Below are positions 1 to 9,137 of a stretch of DNA of 43,595 nt, piece by piece. Both the position numbers and the translations under genes were made by a program. The DNA is taken from positions 1 through 43,595 of the forward strand of contig JAQZBV010000008.1 in the NCBI GenBank assembly GCA_029237685.1, written 5' to 3'. Numbering within the stretch: the first letter of the stretch is position 1; every line of letters begins with the position of its first letter. The DNA is from Cytophagaceae bacterium (GTDB lineage: Bacteria > Bacteroidota > Bacteroidia > Cytophagales > Cytophagaceae). The notes beneath the pieces were generated by a model that searched no databases, had not been told where the DNA came from, and worked only from the letters and a program-made list of their open reading frames with translations.

Positions 1-695
1 TGCGCTTTGTCAATAGGAGAGACGCTGAACGGCAAGGCCAGGTAATTGTCTACTTTGATTTTATTTTTCTTGTACTGGGTGTATTTCTTCAGCACATTCA
101 CACGGTTCATTTTGTTTTTTCTGATTTGGCCTTCCAGGTTATTGGCCAGTAACAGAAATACATCTTTATTGGTGAAGGTGAAATAAAGGAACAATAAGAA
201 CATGATGAACAACATGCCGACAAGGAGCGCGATGATTTCTAAAATGATATCCCATTTACTCTGAAATCCATTTTGGTATTGGAAGAAAAAGATATTGAAA
301 CAATATACCGTGACAAACAATACCGGAACGATGCTGTTGTTAAAACAAAAATTGGCGAAAGGACTTTTTATGGTGGCCAGAAAGCTGAACTTGTAACTGT
401 CCAGAATGTATATGGTAATGTGAAAAGCCGTAATAAATATGCCCATCGATAAGCCGATGATAAAAAATCCTTTGAGGTTGGTTTCATTCAGGTACTCCGG
501 ATCAAGAAATAAGTAAGGAGCTCCAAATACCCGACCGGCTGTTTGTGTGATGAAGCCAAACAAAAGTGCCCAGATCGCAAGCAATACCTGGTTTTTCTTG
601 AAATTCAGCAGCAACAATTGAATCGGAAACGAATGGTAAAAAGCTACCCATTGCGATCGGAGATTGTCTTTGTTGAAGTTAAACCTAAAAGTCAT
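1..695 (-). CDS. multi-pass membrane protein, N-terminal part (partial)
   Basis: An uninterrupted minus-strand frame starts at the ATG on 695 (protein begins MTFRFNFNKDNLRSQW) and runs off the left edge after 231 codons. Four hydrophobic segments are visible, at roughly residues 40-60, 85-110, 120-140 and 150-180. A basic segment rich in Lys and Asn follows, so this part is integral to the inner membrane. The layout, a short soluble start and four helices in about 180 residues, resembles from memory the N-terminal membrane region of large Bacteroidota patatin-like phospholipases. The catalytic GxSxG part would lie outside the window, so the family cannot be confirmed here. It faces away from lepA across a repeat-filled gap. 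Confidence 0.6.
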   Translation of the reverse strand, partial: MTFRFNFNKDNLRSQWVAFYHSFPIQLLLLNFKKNQVLLAIWALLFGFITQTAGRVFGAPYLFLDPEYLNETNLKGFFIIGLSMGIFITAFHITIYILDSYKFSFLATIKSPFANFCFNNSIVPVLFVTVYCFNIFFFQYQNGFQSKWDIILEIIALLVGMLFIMFLLFLYFTFTNKDVFLLLANNLEGQIRKNKMNRVNVLKKYTQYKKNKIKVDNYLALPFSVSPIDKA

Positions 696-875
696 GCTTT
701 AAATATAAGGTTTTTTAGACCAGTGAGGCAAGAAGGTGGATAATTAGTAACAGGAAATGACGAGGTTCAAGCAGGAGGGGATTTTGATTTTGTAAATGAA
801 GTAGGTAGGAATAATGGATTTGAATGAGATTTAGAATTGTAAGGATATTAGTAAGTTGAAGCATAATTTAATCTT

Positions 876-1012
876 GGGCGTTGCCCGCAGAATGGCGATC
901 AGGTTAATACAGACTTCGATGCGGGCCGGGCTCTCGCTCCAAGTCCGCCAACCGCACTCCCGATAGTCATCGGGACCCACGCGCTTCGGGCTTTCCACTC
1001 GATCCCTAACGC
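876..1012 (+). repeat. dispersed GC-rich intergenic repeat, copy 1
   Basis: The copy opens with GGGCGTTGCCCGCAG, continues through GCGGGCCGGGCTCTCGC and closes with ATCCCTAACGC. It contains a small hairpin, CCCGAT-AGTC-ATCGGG, at 959-974. Related copies lie in inverted orientation at 1121-1195 and 27763-27885. It is much richer in G and C than the flanking DNA and lies only in intergenic space. Confidence 0.7.
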
Positions 1013-1120
1013 AAAACAGCAAGGATTTGAGCGAGCGCACGATTCAACTTTCTGTGTTTAAGTGGTCTATTTCTACACTGTTCCTGCATCGTTTCGGCAT
1101 ATAAAATGTAACACTGAACC

Positions 1121-1195
1121 GCGTTAGGGATTGAGCCATTGCCTGATCCCGCCTTGGCGGGAGAGTGGCGAAAGCCCGGCCCGTAGGGAACGCCC
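1121..1195 (-). repeat. dispersed GC-rich intergenic repeat, copy 2
   Basis: This is the short form of the repeat, inverted relative to copy 1. It runs from GCGTTAGGGAT to GCCCGGCCCGTAGGGAACGCCC and carries an internal hairpin CCCGCC-TT-GGCGGG near 1148-1161. Copies 1 and 2 face each other with their CCCTAACGC ends 108 bases apart, so a transcript through both could fold into one long stem. Confidence 0.7.
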
Positions 1196-1383
1196 TTACT
1201 CCTAAGCAACGTTAGTACTTTAGAAAGCATTCGCTTTCTACGCGCAAAACAAACAAGTCTCTCTACCCATCAACTTATTCTTCACATCACCGTCCAAATC
1301 CTCTTTCCTGGGGAAAAAGAATAACCTAAACACCTGCTTATGACAGCATATTTTGTTAAATTTGAAGGCGTATTTATACATCA

Positions 1384-3171
1384 ATGGAAAACATCAGAAA
1401 CTTTTGCATTATTGCTCATATCGATCACGGTAAAAGTACCCTGGCAGACAGGTTATTAGAATTCACCAATACCGTTTCCAAAAGAGATTCCAAGGCTCAG
1501 GTATTGGACGACATGGACTTAGAAAGAGAGAGGGGCATTACGATTAAAAGTCATGCCATTCAAATGGATTATATTTATGAGGGTAAGAAGTATATCTTGA
1601 ACCTGATTGATACTCCTGGTCACGTGGATTTTTCCTATGAAGTATCGCGTTCCATTGCGGCCTGCGAAGGTGCGCTGTTGATTGTGGATGCTGCTCAAGG
1701 AATTGAAGCACAGACGATTTCTAACTTGTATTTAGCGCTTGGACAAGACCTTGAAATCATTCCGGTACTGAACAAGATTGACTTGCCCGGTGCGATGCCG
1801 GAAGAAGTGAAAGACCAGGTAGTGGACCTTCTGGGTTGCGACCGCGAAGGCATCATCCATGCCAGCGGTAAAGAAGGCATTGGTATTGAAGATATATTAG
1901 CCGCTATCATCACACGTATTCCTGCTCCGAAAGGAGATCCTGCAGCTCCGCTTCAGGCTTTGATTTTCGATTCGGCATTCAACTCTTTCCGTGGTATCGA
2001 AGTTATGTTCCGCATCTTCAACGGTACATTGAAAAAAGGAGAGCGTGTGAAGTTTGCAAATACCTCCAAAGAATATTTTGCGGATGAAATTGGTGTATTG
2101 CGTTTAGAAAAAGAACCACGCCTGCAAATGGAAGCAGGAAACGTAGGTTATATCATATCCGGTATCAAAGAAGCGAAAGAAGTAAAAGTTGGAGATACCA
2201 TCACGCACAAAGACAGGCCAGGAGAAGCAATTCAGGGTTTTGCAGAAGTAAAACCAATGGTATTCGCCGGGATCTATCCGGTAGAGACCTCGGAGTTTGA
2301 AGAACTGCGCGCCTCCATGGAAAAACTGCAACTCAATGATGCCGCCTTAGTTTGGGAACCAGAAACGTCCGCAGCGCTTGGTTTCGGATTCCGTTGCGGT
2401 TTCCTCGGTATGCTGCACATGGAGATCGTACAGGAGCGTTTGGAACGAGAGTTCAATATGACGGTGATCACTACTGTCCCTTCCGTGCAGTTCAGAGCTT
2501 ATACCACCAAAGGCGAAATGATTTTAATCAACGCGCCTTCAGATATGCCTGATCCTTCTTCACTGGATTACATTGAAGAACCCTTCATCAAAGCACAGAT
2601 CATTACGAAGTCTGATTATGTGGGTCCTATCATTTCATTGTGCATGGACAAACGCGGTTTGATCAAAAATCAAATTTACCTGACTTCTGATCGTGTAGAA
2701 CTGACGTTCGATTTGCCGCTCGCGGAAATTGTATTTGATTTCTTTGATAAACTTAAAACCATTTCCAGAGGATATGCTTCATTGGATTATGAGTTGATCG
2801 GTTTCCAAACCTCCAACGTAGTGAAGCTGGATATCATGCTCAACGGCGAGAAGGTAGATGCCCTGTCTGCCATTGTGCACAGAGAAAAGGCCTACGATTG
2901 GGGAAAGAGATTATGCGAGAAATTGCGTGAGCTATTGCCGCGTCAGATGTTTGAGATCGCCATCCAGGCTTCGATCGGAGCAAAGATCATTTCAAGAGAA
3001 ACTGTAAAGGCTCTTCGTAAAAACGTATTGGCAAAATGCTACGGTGGAGATATTTCCCGTAAACGTAAGCTCTTGGAAAAACAGAAAAAAGGTAAGAAAC
3101 GCATGCGCTCTGTCGGCAACGTAGAGATCCCGCAGGAAGCGTTTATGGCGGTTCTTAAATTAGATCAATAG
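1384..3171 (+). CDS. lepA: elongation factor 4 (LepA), ribosome back-translocating GTPase
   Basis: Translational GTPase that binds the ribosome and influences translocation and initiation; cytosolic or membrane-associated. The G1 loop AHIDHGKST is at residues 11-19, the switch II DTPGH at 76-80 and the G4 NKID at 130-133. The protein ends in the lysine-rich tail typical of LepA ([16 protein letters not shown]). At 595 residues it is full length (E. coli about 599). The ATG at 1384 gives the conserved start [16 protein letters not shown]. It is probably monocistronic: a hairpin-forming repeat follows within 6 bases and the next gene starts 101 bases on. Confidence 0.98.
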   Translation: MENIRNFCIIAHIDHGKSTLADRLLEFTNTVSKRDSKAQVLDDMDLERERGITIKSHAIQMDYIYEGKKYILNLIDTPGHVDFSYEVSRSIAACEGALLIVDAAQGIEAQTISNLYLALGQDLEIIPVLNKIDLPGAMPEEVKDQVVDLLGCDREGIIHASGKEGIGIEDILAAIITRIPAPKGDPAAPLQALIFDSAFNSFRGIEVMFRIFNGTLKKGERVKFANTSKEYFADEIGVLRLEKEPRLQMEAGNVGYIISGIKEAKEVKVGDTITHKDRPGEAIQGFAEVKPMVFAGIYPVETSEFEELRASMEKLQLNDAALVWEPETSAALGFGFRCGFLGMLHMEIVQERLEREFNMTVITTVPSVQFRAYTTKGEMILINAPSDMPDPSSLDYIEEPFIKAQIITKSDYVGPIISLCMDKRGLIKNQIYLTSDRVELTFDLPLAEIVFDFFDKLKTISRGYASLDYELIGFQTSNVVKLDIMLNGEKVDALSAIVHREKAYDWGKRLCEKLRELLPRQMFEIAIQASIGAKIISRETVKALRKNVLAKCYGGDISRKRKLLEKQKKGKKRMRSVGNVEIPQEAFMAVLKLDQ

Positions 3172-3176
3172 TAATA

Positions 3177-3237
3177 GCGAGGAGCTAGGAGGGACGAGGG
3201 ACGATAAAATCCTAGCTCGTACCTCCTAGCTCCTCGC
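3177..3237. repeat. intergenic palindromic repeat, AGGAGCTAGGAGG family, copy 1
   Basis: Perfect 16-bp inverted arms (3177-3192 and 3222-3237) start with GCGAGGAGCTAGGAGG and enclose a 29-base loop that repeats the same words. It begins six bases after the lepA stop. The words CTCGTACCTCC and TAGCTCCT recur in the gap at 11338-11430. It may act as a transcription end or an RNA-stabilising hairpin; there is no T-run directly after it. Confidence 0.75.
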
Positions 3238-3272
3238 TTGATAAATACATAAGAAATTAATATTCATTCATT

Positions 3273-4178
3273 ATGAGTACTCCTCTTTCTACTACATCCT
3301 ACACCCTCATCGACGGCAAAAAAGCCTCCGAAGCCATCAAAGAAAAAATCGCCTCCGATGTAATCGCCTTTAAAGCACAAGGTGGCAAAACACCGCATTT
3401 GGCGGCGATCATAGTTGGCAATGATGGTGCGAGTGAAACGTATGTGGGCAATAAAGTGAGAACCTGTGAAGCGATCGGTTTTAAATCTACCTTGGTTCGC
3501 TTTCCTTCAGAAATCTCTGAAGCAGAGTTGTTGCGAAAAGTGGAAGACATCAACAACGATCCAGACATTGATGGGTTGATTGTGCAATTGCCTTTGCCTG
3601 CTCATATCTCTGTAGAGAAAGTAACGTCTAAAATCAGACCGGAGAAGGATGTGGATGGATTTCATCCGGTAAACATCGGCCGCATGAACAAAGGGCTGCC
3701 TGCCTTTATATCAGCCACGCCTTATGGTATTCTTTTATTATTGGATTTTTATAATATTCCTACGAAAGGCAAACATTGCGTAGTGGTAGGTAGAAGTCAT
3801 ATTGTCGGTTCTCCGATCAGTATTCTGATGGCGCAAGACACCAAAGTAGGTAATTGCACCGTTACCATTTGTCACCGTCATACGGCTGACCTGGCGGCCA
3901 TCACAAAGCAAGCAGACATTTTGATCGTGGCTACCGGTCGTCCGGGTATGATCACCGGAGATATGGTGAAAGACGGTGTGGTGGTGATCGATGTAGGCAT
4001 CACTCGTGTGGTAGATGCTACGAAGAAATCTGGTTTCGCTATCAAAGGCGATGTGGATTTTGACAGTGTAGCACCAAAGTCAAGTTACATTACGCCTGTA
4101 CCGGGCGGAGTAGGTTTGATGACCATTGCTTCGCTGATGATGAATACACTCAGCTCCGCTAAAAAAGAAATTTTCTAA
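3273..4178 (+). CDS. folD: bifunctional methylene-THF dehydrogenase/methenyl-THF cyclohydrolase FolD
   Basis: Cytosolic one-carbon enzyme interconverting 5,10-methylene- and 10-formyl-tetrahydrofolate with NADP. It shows the active-site Tyr57 and Lys61 (ETYVGNK), Gln105 in IVQLPLP, Asp126 in [11 protein letters not shown], the nucleotide-binding [14 protein letters not shown] and the C-terminal PVPGGVG loop. The loop continues LMT rather than the commoner PMT. Its 301 residues match the family. The stop is followed after two bases by queE, so the two are translationally close and probably one operon. The product feeds purine synthesis, as does purB nearby. Confidence 0.97.
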   Translation: MSTPLSTTSYTLIDGKKASEAIKEKIASDVIAFKAQGGKTPHLAAIIVGNDGASETYVGNKVRTCEAIGFKSTLVRFPSEISEAELLRKVEDINNDPDIDGLIVQLPLPAHISVEKVTSKIRPEKDVDGFHPVNIGRMNKGLPAFISATPYGILLLLDFYNIPTKGKHCVVVGRSHIVGSPISILMAQDTKVGNCTVTICHRHTADLAAITKQADILIVATGRPGMITGDMVKDGVVVIDVGITRVVDATKKSGFAIKGDVDFDSVAPKSSYITPVPGGVGLMTIASLMMNTLSSAKKEIF

Positions 4179-4180
4179 AC

Positions 4181-4801
4181 ATGGACGCGGCTTTGAACAC
4201 CAACAAGCTACCGATCATGGAAGCCTTTTACACCATACAAGGTGAAGGCTTTTATACGGGCCAGGCCGCTTACTTTATTCGTACCGGTGGTTGTACTGTG
4301 GGTTGCCACTGGTGTGACGTCAAGGAATCCTGGGATGCTGCTGCTCATCCGCTTATTGCGGCAGAAGACATCGCTGAGGAAGCGGCGCGCTATCCGGCTC
4401 GTATTGCTGTCATCACAGGCGGAGAGCCGCTGGAACATGATCTGACAGCCTTGTGTGAGGCCTTGAAAGCAAGAGGGTTTCAGTTGAACATTGAAACGTC
4501 CGGAGCTTCGCCTTTATCCGGCACTTGGGATTGGATCTGTGTTTCACCGAAGAAATTCAAAGAGCCTTTACCGGAACTACTCGCTGCCTGCGATGAATTT
4601 AAACCGGTAATTTTTCATCCTTCAGATATCAAGTGGGCGGAAAAATTCGTTTCTTTACTTAAGAAGCCCCAAGTGAAATTGTTTTTACAACCGGAGTGGT
4701 CTAAACGAGAAGCCCTCATGCCGGAATTGGTAGAATATGTAAAGAACAATCCGCAATGGCAGATTTCTCTTCAGACACATAAGTACATGAATATTCCTTA
4801 G
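4181..4801 (+). CDS. queE: 7-carboxy-7-deazaguanine synthase QueE (radical SAM)
   Basis: Makes 7-carboxy-7-deazaguanine from 6-carboxytetrahydropterin in the queuosine pathway; needs SAM, Mg and a 4Fe-4S cluster. The cluster motif CX3CX2C is C38, C42 and C45 (GGCTVGCHWCDVKESW). The N-terminal MEAFYTIQGEG substrate-binding stretch and the ITGGEPLEHD motif are typical. At 206 residues it is normal for the short Bacteroidota form. Met1 (4181) is used here; Met13 at 4217 would also leave the domain intact. It starts two bases after folD and is followed 11 bases later by the OmpA-family gene. No other que genes are visible. Confidence 0.95.
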   Translation: MDAALNTNKLPIMEAFYTIQGEGFYTGQAAYFIRTGGCTVGCHWCDVKESWDAAAHPLIAAEDIAEEAARYPARIAVITGGEPLEHDLTALCEALKARGFQLNIETSGASPLSGTWDWICVSPKKFKEPLPELLAACDEFKPVIFHPSDIKWAEKFVSLLKKPQVKLFLQPEWSKREALMPELVEYVKNNPQWQISLQTHKYMNIP

Positions 4802-4812
4802 CAAACTCTATT

Positions 4813-6732
4813 ATGAAAAAGCTATTTATTATCCCTCTTTTTTTCCTTTTCCTTTCTTTCTCTGCTTCCGCTCAAACCGATCTTCATACCAAGAACAAAA
4901 AAGCGATCAAGTATTACGCCTTAGCTGAATCTTATATACAGGGTCGTCAGTTTGATCCGGCTATAGAGGCTTTGGAGAATGCATTGAAAGAAGACAATCA
5001 ATTCATCGATGCCTATTTTAAATTGGGTAGCATTTATATGCTGTATGCCAAGAACAGCATTGCCAAGAAGTATTACATGAAAGGTGCAGACCTGGACACG
5101 AACAATGTCAAGTCGGCCACCGCGTATTTTATTGTAGGGGAGATCTCCATCAAAGAAGGTGATTACGCTACCGCTAAAAAATACTTTCAGTACGTGATGA
5201 ATGTAAAGCCGAATAATAAAAAGCTGACAGACAAAGCGCCTAAATATATGGAGACCTGCATCTTTGCCGTGGAAGCGATGAAGCATCCGGTGGCTTTCAA
5301 ACCGGTGATTCTACCCAACAACATCAACAATTCTTTTGTACAGGCTTATCCAGTAGTGACCGCGGATAGAAAAACATTGCTCTACACGGTACGTTCCGGA
5401 CAAAAAAGCACAGACGATGAAAATATTTTTACCAGTAAATGGGAAAATGGAAAATGGGCTACACCGTATTCTATTTCTACTACAATCAATACAAAGTATA
5501 ACGAAGGCGCGAGTTCTATGTCTGCCGATGGGAAGACCATTGTGTTTGCTTCCTGCAACCGGGCGGATGGTGTAGGTTCTTGCGATATCTACATCTCTTA
5601 CAAGGAAGGAGAAGAATGGAGTGTGCCGGAGAACATGGGCAAGAAGGTCAATGCGGCCGGATGGGATTCTGAACCTTCTCTTTCTGCCGATGGTAAAGTA
5701 TTGTACTTTTCTTCTGAGCGTTCAGGAGGCTATGGCAGAGAAGATATTTATGTGTCTTATAAACAAGAAAACGGTACTTGGGGTGTCGCTAAAAACCTTG
5801 GACCTGTCATCAATACAGAAGGCAGAGAAGTTTCATCATTCATTCATGCCAGCGGAAGTACGTTATACTTTTCTACCAACAACAGACCTGGAATGGGAGA
5901 GTTTGACATCTTCAGATCTGACCTGGGCGATACGTCCTGGACAACACCTGTCAACGTGGGTTATCCCATCAACACAGCAGATAACGACGCTACCTTGTTT
6001 ATTACCGCCGACAATGAGAAAGGCTACTATTCCGTATACGATAAAAAGGATTACAACAACATGCGTTCCTACTTATATGAATTTGATGTACCGGAGGTGT
6101 TGAAGGCCAAACATAAAAGTACCTATGCAAAAGGTAAGGTATTCGATGCGGATACAAAGAAACCTTTGAAAGCAGACATTGAACTGTACAACCTGGCAAC
6201 GGCTGCACGCATGCAATGGTGTACATCAGATTCTATAAATGGCGGTTATATCCTGGTACTTTCAGAAGGTATGGATTACGCTGTTCATGCAGGTAAAAAA
6301 GGATATTTATTTGAGAGCATACAATTCAATTATAAAAATGCGAAAGCCTTCGATCCATTGACGCTGGATATTTATTTAAAACCAATCAAGAAAGGGGCGA
6401 CGACTAAACTCAACAACATTTATTATGAGACGAACTCTTATGCATTGGATAGTCGCTCTACCGCAGAGCTGAATAAATTATTAGCCTTCATGAAATTGAA
6501 TGCAACGACAAAGTTAGAGTTGGCCGGACATACCGACAATGTCGGTAACGAAGCAGATAACCTGAAGTTGAGCGGCAACAGAGCCAAAGCTGTTTATGAT
6601 TACCTGATCAGTAAAGGCGCCGACAAAACTCGTTTGACTTTTAAAGGGTATGGCAAATCTGTACCTGTAGCTGATAACGGTACGGAAGACGGTAGAGCAA
6701 AAAACAGAAGGTTGGAAGTGAAAGTGTTTTAG
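4813..6732 (+). CDS. OmpA-family envelope protein, TPR-PD40-CNA_B-OmpA (PorE-like)
   Basis: Exported protein: signal peptide 1-20 ending SASA-Q. TPR-like helices span about 30-165 (ALAESYIQGRQFDPAIEAL). A PD40/WD40-like propeller lies at about 175-400, with repeated 'SADGKxxxFxS' strands. A carboxypeptidase-regulatory/CNA-B-like fold covers about 435-510 and an OmpA C-terminal peptidoglycan-binding domain about 535-639 (LAGHTDNVGN, NRAKAVYDYL, GRAKNRRLEV, with the usual Asp and Arg). This domain order is that of PorE, the periplasmic peptidoglycan anchor of the type IX secretion system, but Bacteroidota carry several such paralogues and P. gingivalis PorE is a lipoprotein while this has no lipobox. 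The PorE role is therefore inference. Last gene of the folD run. Confidence 0.85.
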   Translation: MKKLFIIPLFFLFLSFSASAQTDLHTKNKKAIKYYALAESYIQGRQFDPAIEALENALKEDNQFIDAYFKLGSIYMLYAKNSIAKKYYMKGADLDTNNVKSATAYFIVGEISIKEGDYATAKKYFQYVMNVKPNNKKLTDKAPKYMETCIFAVEAMKHPVAFKPVILPNNINNSFVQAYPVVTADRKTLLYTVRSGQKSTDDENIFTSKWENGKWATPYSISTTINTKYNEGASSMSADGKTIVFASCNRADGVGSCDIYISYKEGEEWSVPENMGKKVNAAGWDSEPSLSADGKVLYFSSERSGGYGREDIYVSYKQENGTWGVAKNLGPVINTEGREVSSFIHASGSTLYFSTNNRPGMGEFDIFRSDLGDTSWTTPVNVGYPINTADNDATLFITADNEKGYYSVYDKKDYNNMRSYLYEFDVPEVLKAKHKSTYAKGKVFDADTKKPLKADIELYNLATAARMQWCTSDSINGGYILVLSEGMDYAVHAGKKGYLFESIQFNYKNAKAFDPLTLDIYLKPIKKGATTKLNNIYYETNSYALDSRSTAELNKLLAFMKLNATTKLELAGHTDNVGNEADNLKLSGNRAKAVYDYLISKGADKTRLTFKGYGKSVPVADNGTEDGRAKNRRLEVKVF

Positions 6733-6733
6733 T

Positions 6734-6801
6734 GAACTGAAACTGAAAACAGAAAACAGAGAACTGAAAACAGAAAACAGTTTTTAGTTCTCTGTTTCAG
6801 T
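6734..6801. repeat. intergenic hairpin repeat, CTGAAAACAG family
   Basis: Tandem words GAACTGAAAACAGAAAACAG follow the OmpA-family stop directly. They are closed by a perfect 12-bp inverted repeat (6754-6765 with 6786-6797, AAACAGAGAACT). A run of T precedes rather than follows the right arm. Possibly a terminator-like structure for the folD-queE operon; it is of the same 'text-like' kind as other gap repeats here. Confidence 0.6.
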
Positions 6802-6865
6802 ATACTAAAGAGAAGCGTTTGATGAAACATTGAAGTCTTTGTTTTATACATTTTTTATTTTTTAA

Positions 6866-7401
6866 ATGAATACCATGCAAGAATTATCCAAAGTATCCGA
6901 TGATGTATTAATGAGTAAAATCTACATGATTCGTGGACAAAAAGTAATGTTCGACAGAGATTTGGCTGAATTATACAACGTAGAAAAAAGGGCTTTGAAT
7001 CAATCTGTTAAGAGAAATTTAGACAGATTTCCCCCGGATTTTATGTTTCAAATAACTGAAAAAGAGTATAATACCAACTTGAAATCACAAATTGTGATTT
7101 CAAGTTGGGAGGCACTCGTCATTTGCCTTATGCTTTTACTGAACAAGGAGTTGCCATGCTGTCAAGTGTATTAAAAAGCGAACGTGCCATCGAAGTGAAT
7201 ATTCGTATTATCAGAATGTTTACCAAGCTGCGAGAAATGCTTTTTACCAATAAAGATGTTCTTTTGAAGTTGGAAAAATTAGAATATCAGGTAGGAGAGC
7301 ACAGCAGTGAAATACAAGTAATCTTTAAATACCTGAAAGAACTGTTGAATCCGGAGCAACCGGAACGAGTACAAATTGGTTTTAAAACTAAGAAGAAATA
7401 G
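6866..7401 (+). pseudogene. ORF6N-domain protein, frameshifted
   Basis: Two overlapping frames together give a complete ORF6N protein, a DNA-binding family spread by phages and common in Bacteroidota. Frame one (6866-7108) reads from the start through [20 protein letters not shown] to SQIVISSW. Frame two (7109 to 7401) continues [18 protein letters not shown] and ends with a coiled coil and an NPEQPERVQIGF tail. The break is in the run TTGGGAGG at 7105-7112, where one missing G explains the shift (SSW-GGTR is the usual reading). Left as is, frame one ends at 7174 with a nonsense tail after 81 good codons. It could be a true pseudogene, a G-tract switch or a base-calling error. The break touches a 35-bp perfect palindrome. 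Confidence 0.85.
7074..7108. repeat. 35-bp perfect palindrome inside the ORF6N gene
   Basis: Arms 7074-7090 and 7092-7108 (17 bp, CCAACTTGAAATCACAA and its complement) surround a single centre base. It is coding sequence (residues [11 protein letters not shown]), which rarely forms such a perfect palindrome by chance. Its right end coincides with the G-run where the frame breaks. Confidence 0.9.
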
Positions 7402-7411
7402 TGATTAATAT

Positions 7412-7453
7412 TTAAATAAAAATAGCCGGCAATCGCCGGCTATTTTTATTTAA
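7412..7453. terminator. bidirectional rho-independent terminator
   Basis: Perfect 19-bp stem (7412-7430 with 7435-7453) with the loop AATC. The GC core AGCCGGC/GCCGGCT is flanked by A-rich and T-rich arms, so it terminates both the ORF6N gene from the left and the purB operon from the right. It lies between the two converging stops. Confidence 0.95.
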
Positions 7454-7468
7454 GTACTCATTATATTT

Positions 7469-9091
7469 TTACTTGTCAAGATTAAACCAAACTACTTTTG
7501 AAATTTTATCGCCTTTGATTTCTTGAGTAACAATGGTAACATATTGTCCGGTCAATGGATTGAAATCTGAGGCGTTAAAATTACAGAATTGATTAGCGTT
7601 TGTCTTTGATGGTTTGCCAAACAAATAATCTTTAGTCAATTCTCCATTGGTCTGAAGTTTGTAATAGGTGGCCGTTAGGCTACTTAATGTCATCATTTGT
7701 TTTTTCTTGATGTTATCTGGATCTTCAAAATTATCCGGACGATTATTCATGAAGATGTAGTTGAATTTCTTGGAAGAAACCATATCGATGTGAAATAGCC
7801 AGTAACGCGGGAAACCAGATCCTGTCCAAGCTAGGCCAGGCTTGTAACCTTTTTTACCATCGTAATATGTAAATTGCACATGCGAGCCATCTAAATAGTA
7901 ATTGCATGGTATAATAAAGCCGTAAAGTTCTTTTCCTCCTTTGTCAAAACTAGTAATAGCTATTTCATTAAAAAAGGTTTGTCTACTACTAGAGGAGGAC
8001 TTTAAAATAGTATTCTGAAACAATACCATATGATTGCCTGATTGATCTACAAGATAGTTTTGAGGCATTCCTTGAAATCCTGTCTTACTGTTCGGTTTTA
8101 CATTTGTTACAAAATACTCATCAGCCTTTTGAGTTGGAAGAGAGAAGAGCGGTAGTAATGTTAAATCATCAGGATTTATTGGTTGTAAGAAAAAAGCATA
8201 GTTGCTTGTTTTGGTCTGTTCTAAATTGGTCTCTATAATCAAAAACAATAAATTGTTGATCGGGTCATATTCAAATTTACCATGGGAACGTTGGAATGCT
8301 GAGGCCTCTTTTATTTCAACATGAGAAAAAGAAGTAGAGCCATTCTTTAATTTGGATAGGTATGTTTTTGATTTTGCATTTTGTTGGAATTTGTCACTGT
8401 TGTATAAGAAGCTTCCGAGTATTACATACTTATCGGACTTTACATGAATACTGAGGTAATTGATGAATGAAAATGTTTTATCAGGTGCAGAAAAAGTAGC
8501 TTTGTTGATTTCTTTATGTTCGGGAGAAAAATGAATGATTTGGAAATTGTCACCTTCAGTAGCTTTTATTGAAAGACAAGACAATACGGCGTAATAATCG
8601 CTTTCAGGATCTTTTTTTAAAAGAAATCCATACGTACGTGTGTCATCATAACTGTCATATTTTTGACCATCAGCTCCTGACTTTGCGGTTGCTATAATTT
8701 CTTCTGATTTGAGTTTTGCATCATTGGGGTCAATGATCATTCTGATGAGTATCGACGATCCATTTTGAAAATCAACGAGAAATAAAACAATCTCTTTATT
8801 AATTTCATAAACAGCTTGTACTTCGGCTGCTTTCAATCGTCGGCCGGTATACTTAGGTTTAAGGGTATTATTGCCAATGGTCTTTCCTTCTTTATTGTAA
8901 AGAGAAAGAAAAATTTCCAGTTCCGGTCCTACGTTGATCAAAATGGTATTCCCATTTGAAAGTAATTTCAACTTCGACCATTCTTTTTGCTCAGGAAATC
9001 CTTCACTATAAGTGAAATTGAAATCTTGTGCAGTAACAGTGTTAATGATACTTAAAAAACACAATGACGTAATCAGTAGCATTCTTTTCAT
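7469..9091 (-). CDS. exported protein of unknown function
   Basis: 540 residues with a clear signal peptide (MKRMLLITSLCFLSIINTVTAQ), so periplasmic, outer-membrane-bound or secreted. I do not recognise a family. The sequence is beta-rich with spaced motifs such as KLKLLSNGNTILINVG and FKYDP-like turns, compatible with a WD40/kelch-like propeller, but no repeat is clear enough to call. There is no lipobox, no T9SS C-terminal signal and few cysteines. It starts 46 bases downstream of the methyltransferase stop on the same strand and ends 16 bases before the terminator, so it is probably the last gene of the purB transcript. Confidence 0.8.
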   Translation of the reverse strand: MKRMLLITSLCFLSIINTVTAQDFNFTYSEGFPEQKEWSKLKLLSNGNTILINVGPELEIFLSLYNKEGKTIGNNTLKPKYTGRRLKAAEVQAVYEINKEIVLFLVDFQNGSSILIRMIIDPNDAKLKSEEIIATAKSGADGQKYDSYDDTRTYGFLLKKDPESDYYAVLSCLSIKATEGDNFQIIHFSPEHKEINKATFSAPDKTFSFINYLSIHVKSDKYVILGSFLYNSDKFQQNAKSKTYLSKLKNGSTSFSHVEIKEASAFQRSHGKFEYDPINNLLFLIIETNLEQTKTSNYAFFLQPINPDDLTLLPLFSLPTQKADEYFVTNVKPNSKTGFQGMPQNYLVDQSGNHMVLFQNTILKSSSSSRQTFFNEIAITSFDKGGKELYGFIIPCNYYLDGSHVQFTYYDGKKGYKPGLAWTGSGFPRYWLFHIDMVSSKKFNYIFMNNRPDNFEDPDNIKKKQMMTLSSLTATYYKLQTNGELTKDYLFGKPSKTNANQFCNFNASDFNPLTGQYVTIVTQEIKGDKISKVVWFNLDK

Positions 9092-9137
9092 AAAAAGGTA
9101 GTTTAAATAATGGGTTATAAAAGTTAAGCGTATTAAT

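Larger units (their letters stand above)
696..1383. other. gene-free gap with two inverted dispersed repeats
   Basis: I see no credible gene in this 688-base stretch. Small open frames at 831-1040 and 1006-1230 are translations of the repeats. It lies between divergent genes and should carry both promoters. TAAATTTG at 1357-1364, 20 bases before the lepA start, fits the Bacteroidota -7 element TAnnTTTG, but no clear -33 TTTG precedes it. Confidence 0.6.

Noticed and set aside
831..1230. Two small minus-strand open frames before lepA
   Set aside because: They are translations of the dispersed GC-rich repeats, with no start context or conserved motif.
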